Below the pieces are notes generated by a model. That model saw only the letters and a list, made by a program, of their open reading frames with translations, was not told the DNA's origin and did no database searches. Shown piece by piece: positions 59,136 to 64,000 of a stretch of 64,000 bases of DNA (positions within the stretch are counted from its first letter, which is position 1; the number at the start of each line of letters is the position of its first letter). A program made the translations under genes and the position numbers. Source of the DNA: Candidatus Stackebrandtia excrementipullorum (GTDB lineage: Bacteria > Actinomycetota > Actinomycetes > Mycobacteriales > Micromonosporaceae); NCBI GenBank assembly GCA_019113825.1, contig DXGR01000080.1, forward strand, positions 28,292 through 92,291, read 5' to 3'.

Positions 59136-59882
59136 ATGGCCGAACTGCCCAAAGCCGTCCATGGGCGTGAACCCCTGTTGAAGGGCGCCGACGCCGATCC
59201 GTTCGTGTCTTGTTTCGCCTCCGCCGACTCGGTCGGTTACGTCGACGACGGCGCAGTGGTGTGGTTGCGTCGGTTCCGCGACCGACGTTCGTTGATGGCC
59301 GCGGGACCGCCGGATCGGGCCGCTCGCCTGTGCCGTCGGGTGATGGACGCGATTCCGTTGGAGCGCTTCACCGTTCCCAGCCCCATTTTCGATCGTCTGA
59401 GCGACGAGAGCCTGTCCGTCGGCGGACGGTGGCGCTGGTTTCACACGTATACGGCACCACCGGTGCACGAGGTCGAGGACAGGTGCAGTTGGTTGACCGT
59501 CGACGATTACGACACCGTGAACACACTCCTGGACGACGCGTTTCCCACGGCGTCACGTCGCCCGGACCCGACTCGGGAGGGGTTGGCGTGGTTTGGAGCG
59601 CGTAACGCGGCGGGAGCGCTCGTCGCCTGCGGCAGCTCCGACACCACCGGTGGCATCGGTCCAATGCTCGGGTCGATCGCGGTGCACCCGAAGGCACGCC
59701 GTCAAGGGTTGGCCTCGGGTTTGACGTCATGGGTCACCCGGCTGCTTCTCGAATCAGGACACCCGCAGGTGGCGCTCGGCTCCTACGAGGGTGAGGAGGC
59801 GACCCATCGGCTGTATCGCCGCCTCGGTTACCACGACCCGCATGTGTTGGTTTCGGGACGCAGTGCGTCGCAGTCGAATTGA
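59136..59882 (+). CDS. GNAT-family N-acetyltransferase
   Basis: LGSIAVHPKARRQGLASGLTSWVTRLLLESGHPQVALGSYEGEEATHRLYRRLGY. Confidence 0.85.
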   Translation: MAELPKAVHGREPLLKGADADPFVSCFASADSVGYVDDGAVVWLRRFRDRRSLMAAGPPDRAARLCRRVMDAIPLERFTVPSPIFDRLSDESLSVGGRWRWFHTYTAPPVHEVEDRCSWLTVDDYDTVNTLLDDAFPTASRRPDPTREGLAWFGARNAAGALVACGSSDTTGGIGPMLGSIAVHPKARRQGLASGLTSWVTRLLLESGHPQVALGSYEGEEATHRLYRRLGYHDPHVLVSGRSASQSN

Positions 59883-60111
59883 CCCACCGTCACTTTTCGA
59901 CCACCCGAGCCAAGGGGTGCCGCCACGGTGGTCGGTGCGGGCAGCTCACCACTGCCCCAAAACACTCGCAACACCTGTGGCGATTACGTAGCGCCACCGG
60001 ACGATTCGGCTTGTTACGGTCCGTGACAGTCCGGCATTTTTCCTCCCCATGCGACAGAATGAGGGGGTCTCCGCATCACCCCCGGGCCGTACCCCCACGG
60101 CCGCCCCGCCC

Positions 60112-60999
60112 ATGGAGGCCATCTTGTCCTTCCTGCAACCTTCCCATTCCCTGTCCCGTCGCACTCTTTTCGCCGGTATCGGAACCGGCGTTCTTGGCGC
60201 GAGTCTGGGTCTACCGGAAAAAGTGTCCGCCGAGGAAACCCAAGACGGTCGTCGCCACCTGCGTGTGGCGACCTTCAACATTCACCACGGCGCCGATCCG
60301 CACGATCTGCTCGATCTTGAGCGTGTCGCGGCGGTGATCGAGTCAATGGACCTAGACATCGTCGGGCTTCAAGAAGTCGACCGATTCTGGCCCCGCAGCA
60401 ACTTCGTCGATCAGCCGCAATGGCTCGGCCGACGGTTGCGCATGTGGACGGCATACGGCGCCAACCTCGTTCTTCCTCCCGAGGATGGGACCGACGAAAC
60501 CGCCCGTCGAGACCGCGAGTACGGCACGCTCGTCCTGTCCAAGTGGCCTATTCTCACCAAGAGCAACGTCCTGTTGCCGAAATTCCCCGACGGCGAACAG
60601 CGCGGCCTCATGAAGACCACGATCGTGACACCGGTCGGTCCGGTGCATTTCGCCAACACCCACCTACAACACAACGATCCGGCCGAACGCGAAGTGCAGG
60701 CCGATGCGATCGTCGCCCTTCTCGGTCCCACACCGAGACGAACAATCCTGGTCGGCGACTTCAACGCCGAGGCCGGCACACCCGAGATAGACGTCATCGA
60801 CACGGCCGTCGACGACGTGTGGGACGCCGTCGGCGACGGCCCCGGCCACACTTACGACACGATCGACCCCACCGTTCGCATCGATTACGTCTGGGCCTCG
60901 GCCGATGTCGTTCCGAGATCCGCACACGTCGTCACCGACGACCCGTTGGCCTCCGACCACCTACCGGTGGTCGCGGAGTACGGTTTCCGGCGCCGATGA
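60112..60999 (+). CDS. Tat-exported endonuclease/exonuclease/phosphatase family protein
   Basis: Twin-arginine leader LSRRTLFAGIGTGVLGASLG; RVATFNIHHG, IVGLQEVDRF, ILVGDFNAEAGTPE, RIDYVWAS, ASDHLPVVAE. Confidence 0.9.
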   Translation: MEAILSFLQPSHSLSRRTLFAGIGTGVLGASLGLPEKVSAEETQDGRRHLRVATFNIHHGADPHDLLDLERVAAVIESMDLDIVGLQEVDRFWPRSNFVDQPQWLGRRLRMWTAYGANLVLPPEDGTDETARRDREYGTLVLSKWPILTKSNVLLPKFPDGEQRGLMKTTIVTPVGPVHFANTHLQHNDPAEREVQADAIVALLGPTPRRTILVGDFNAEAGTPEIDVIDTAVDDVWDAVGDGPGHTYDTIDPTVRIDYVWASADVVPRSAHVVTDDPLASDHLPVVAEYGFRRR

Positions 61000-61047
61000 C
61001 GGCGGCGAAACCGGCCGTCGGCCGAGGCACACCGTTCGTCTGACAAC

Positions 61048-61082
61048 CGCGTCGGTCGATCCAAAACGGATCGACCGACGCG
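61048..61082 (+). terminator. terminator-like hairpin
   Basis: cgcgtcggtcgatcc-aaaac-ggatcgaccgacgcg: perfect 15-bp stem about 50 bp downstream of the EEP gene. Confidence 0.65.
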
Positions 61083-61284
61083 AAGTTCGTGCAACGGGCC
61101 CCACCGGACGAGTTTCCACTGTTGCCTCACTCTCATATGTCTGGGCAGAGACAACCTGCGGGCGTATGGTCGACGGTGGACCTCCTGAGATCACTTTTCA
61201 CGTTTCCGCGGGCTTTCCCCGTCGAATCCGAAACGGCTGAGGCAGCCGACGTTCCACCAATCCGCGCTGTGTCGTCGCGGCCGC

Positions 61285-62607
61285 GTGGCGGTGTTCGTGC
61301 GCAACCGTGAAAGTGCTCAGCCGGAAGGACTCACTACAAGCCTGAGGAAATCGTTGTCTACCACCGCCACACCGATACGAACCGCCGAGACCGCACAGCC
61401 TCGACCACGCCGGTCGATCGTCGTCTTGGTTCTCGTCCTGGGAACGCTCGCCGCCACCGGTCCCCTGTCGACCGACCTGTACCTTCCCGCGTTCCCCGCC
61501 ATTGCCGAGGACCTGGGTGCCACCGAGGCTCAGATCTCTCTCACCTTGACTTCGGCGATGATCGGTTTGGCGCTGGGACAACTGATCATCGGGCCGATGA
61601 GCGACGCGTGGGGGCGTCGTAAGCCACTGTTGATCGGCACGGTGATCTTCACCGTCGCGTCGCTGTTGTGCATGTTCGTCCCCTCGGCACCGGTGTTCAT
61701 CGCATTGCGGTTCGTCCAGGGCATGGCCGGGGCGGCCGGGGCGGTGATCTCCCGCGCCATCGCGCGAGATCACTTCGAGGGCGACGACGTTGCCCGGTTT
61801 TTCTCCCGGCTCATGCTCGTCACCATGCTCGCCCCCATGTTGGGTCCCATCCTGGGGGCGCAGCTTCTGCTGTTCGGGCCGTGGCAGCTCAGCTTCGCGG
61901 TGTTGACCGGTGTTGCCGTGGTGAGCCTGGTTCTGGTGTACTTCTTCCTGCCCGAGTCGCTTCCGGCCGTTGAGCGTAGGCCACTGCGGCCGGCACAGTT
62001 GTGGTCGACGATGTGGTCCCTCCTGCGAGACGTGCAATTTATGGGGCCGGTCCTGACCCTTTCCCTGGTGTTCGCGGCGATGTTCACTTACATCGCGAAC
62101 TTCTCGTTCGTTTCCCAAAACGAATTCCATGCAACTGCTCAGGGCTTCGCGTTGATGTTCGGCATCAACACCGTGGGGCTGCTGATCGGCACCCAGTTGA
62201 ACGGCTACCTCATCGGCAGAGTCACCACGACCCGTCGCCTGGTGGGAGGACTCGTCGGTTCGCTGATATCGGTAACCGCTTTGGCGATCCTGGACTTCGC
62301 GAACGGTGCCGGGATGGTCAGCATCACGGTGGTGTTCTTCATGTTGATGTTCAGCGTCGGATTCGTTTTTCCGAATGCCACGACATTGGCCTTGACCAGC
62401 CAAAGCCCCTCGGTGGCCGGTACCGCGTCCGCCTTGATGGGCACACTGCAGTTTGCCCTGGGGGGCGGCCTGTCGACCTTGGCCACGATGACCGCGACCG
62501 GGACCGTGACCTTGAACAGCATGGCCGTCGTCATGGTGGCGGTCACGGTGGTGGCGGCGGTCGTCTTCGTCATCGCGCATCGACGCGCTGCGCGTTACGC
62601 CACCTAA
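61285..62607 (+). CDS. Bcr/CflA-family MFS drug efflux transporter
   Basis: TGPLSTDLYLPAFPAIAEDLGATEAQISLTLTSAMIGLALGQLIIGPMSDAWGRRKPLL; 12 TM pattern. Exact start uncertain. Confidence 0.92.
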   Translation: MAVFVRNRESAQPEGLTTSLRKSLSTTATPIRTAETAQPRPRRSIVVLVLVLGTLAATGPLSTDLYLPAFPAIAEDLGATEAQISLTLTSAMIGLALGQLIIGPMSDAWGRRKPLLIGTVIFTVASLLCMFVPSAPVFIALRFVQGMAGAAGAVISRAIARDHFEGDDVARFFSRLMLVTMLAPMLGPILGAQLLLFGPWQLSFAVLTGVAVVSLVLVYFFLPESLPAVERRPLRPAQLWSTMWSLLRDVQFMGPVLTLSLVFAAMFTYIANFSFVSQNEFHATAQGFALMFGINTVGLLIGTQLNGYLIGRVTTTRRLVGGLVGSLISVTALAILDFANGAGMVSITVVFFMLMFSVGFVFPNATTLALTSQSPSVAGTASALMGTLQFALGGGLSTLATMTATGTVTLNSMAVVMVAVTVVAAVVFVIAHRRAARYAT

Positions 62608-62695
62608 GGAAGCAATCCCGCTATTCCGACGGCATGAACGCGGCTTTCGCGCGAGGATTCGAGGCGAGAGGTGTGTTACCGGGGTCGGAGGCGGT

Positions 62696-63259
62696 ATGCG
62701 TCAACTACTGGCACGGACCTGGGGCCTGGTGGTCGTGCGCGGAGCCCTCGCCGTCCTTTTTGGTGTGGTGGCGGTCGTGTGGCCACGGATCACCGTCGTG
62801 GCGTTGGTAATCCTGTTCGGTGCCTACGCGTTGGTGGACGGTGTCGTGGCCGTGGCGATGGGAGTCACCGGACGTGGTGGCGAGCGGCTGCTGATGTTGT
62901 TGTTGGGTGTCATCGGCGTGGTCGCGGGGATCGTGGCGTTTGTCTGGCCGGCGGTCACCGCCCTGGCTTTGCTTTTCGTCATCGCATTCTGGGCTTTTCT
63001 GTCCGGCCTCACCTATCTGGCGGCCGCGTGGCGGCTGCGCAAGGAAATAACCAACGAATGGTTGTTGGCGCTTACCGGCGTGGCGTCCATCGTTTTGGCG
63101 GTGGTGCTGTTGGTCCAACCGGCCACCGGTGCGGTGGCACTCGTGTTCACCATCGGCGTCTTCGCGGTGCTGTGGGGTGTCCTGTCGATCGGTCTGGGCA
63201 TCCGGATGCGCAGCATCGCCAAGGAGGGCGGCAGTATCGACGTCGCTCACTTCGAGTGA
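62696..63259 (+). CDS. HdeD/DUF308-family membrane protein
   Basis: MRQLLARTWGLVVVRGALAVLFGVVAVVWPRITVVALVILFGAYALVDGVVAVAMG...; paired TM repeats. Confidence 0.88.
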   Translation: MRQLLARTWGLVVVRGALAVLFGVVAVVWPRITVVALVILFGAYALVDGVVAVAMGVTGRGGERLLMLLLGVIGVVAGIVAFVWPAVTALALLFVIAFWAFLSGLTYLAAAWRLRKEITNEWLLALTGVASIVLAVVLLVQPATGAVALVFTIGVFAVLWGVLSIGLGIRMRSIAKEGGSIDVAHFE

Positions 63260-63364
63260 CTGTTCGCACGTAAACGGCGTGACAGAGGAGGCCGCCTCGA
63301 CCGGCGGCACGATTGGCAACGGCCGTGTTCCCACCGGAAACGGCCCGCATCGGGGAGGTAAAAC

Positions 63365-64000
63365 ATGTCCATGGATTCGTTGGCCGGTTCGGGAGCGTTC
63401 GACGACCTGATCAACCGGTTCTTCGGCGCCGATCCCTTCACTTCACGCCGGAGCGTACAACGCATCGACCTGAATCGTCTCCTGTCGGACCAGTCACGGT
63501 CATTGCTGGCCAATGCCGTGGAGCGTGCGCGGGAACAGGGCGTCGACACCGACGTCACACACCTGCTGTGGGCGGCCACCCAATCCGAACCGAGCCGCGG
63601 CATGTTGGCTCGATCGGGCGCCGATCCCGACGGACTCGCCGATGCCATGGCCTCGGCCGTGTCACCGAACGAACCGACCGAGGCAGTGCCACCCCTGACA
63701 CCGGCCGCGAAACGGGCATTGCAGGAAGCCCTCACACAGGCACGCGCCGCCGGGGTTTCCTACATCGGTCCCGAGCACATCCTGTTGGGTATCGCCGCCA
63801 ATCCGGAAACCGCGGCCGGCAGGGTGCTTCGGTCCCTGGCGGAGGAGCAGGAGCCCGCCCCCGGCGGCGAGGGCACGACTCCAACCATCGACGAGTACGG
63901 CCGCGACTTGACCGAGAAGGCACGTTCCGGTGGCCTCGACCCCGTGGTGGGCCGGGACGAAGAGATCCAGGACACGATCGAGATCCTGTCCCGGCGGACC
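63365..64000 (+). CDS. Clp-family AAA+ ATPase (ClpC/ClpB-like), N-terminal part, continues beyond window
   Basis: [25 protein letters not shown]...Clp-N repeats ([44 protein letters not shown]), then [40 protein letters not shown] gggaggt before ATG; no stop in window. Confidence 0.93.
   Translation, partial: MSMDSLAGSGAFDDLINRFFGADPFTSRRSVQRIDLNRLLSDQSRSLLANAVERAREQGVDTDVTHLLWAATQSEPSRGMLARSGADPDGLADAMASAVSPNEPTEAVPPLTPAAKRALQEALTQARAAGVSYIGPEHILLGIAANPETAAGRVLRSLAEEQEPAPGGEGTTPTIDEYGRDLTEKARSGGLDPVVGRDEEIQDTIEILSRRT

Noticed and set aside
1-64000. Prophage, defence island, biosynthetic cluster or CRISPR-Cas
   Set aside because: No phage structural genes, restriction or Cas proteins, NRPS/PKS domains or repeat-spacer arrays were recognised in any frame.

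Overview
The window is a GC-rich actinobacterial chromosome segment (the gene set suggests a Glycomycetales-like organism, which is inference). Most of it is core or housekeeping sequence with intact, conventionally spaced genes. Recognisable loci are rsgA, typA, uvrB, coaE-GrpB, rpsA, polA, a branched-chain amino-acid ABC transporter (liv-type), an ANTAR response regulator, tRNA-Leu(CAA), tesB, pyk, gltBD, hisS, relA/spoT, secD/secF/yajC, ruvCAB and a 5' fragment of a Clp ATPase. I saw no CRISPR array, prophage or classical defence island, and no convincing new multi-gene system. The observations most worth a second look are: (1) a tRNA-Leu 3'-end duplication flanking about 350 bp with a frameshifted transposase-like fragment; (2) acidic or basic low-complexity additions in all three Sec accessory subunits (SecD, SecF, YajC); (3) a LivH-type permease with an extracytoplasmic beta-domain-like N-terminal extension; (4) a neighbourhood of sigma factor, putative anti-sigma partner, dipeptide epimerase and NlpC/P60, resembling muropeptide recycling; (5) a CsbD-like/MT0933-antitoxin-like protein with perfect 33-bp tandem repeats; (6) a small lipoprotein ending in Asp/Arg repeats; (7) a secreted protein built from two tandem copies of one domain. 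The supplied ORF track omits the real genes that run off both window edges. All assignments are by eye, with no database search.
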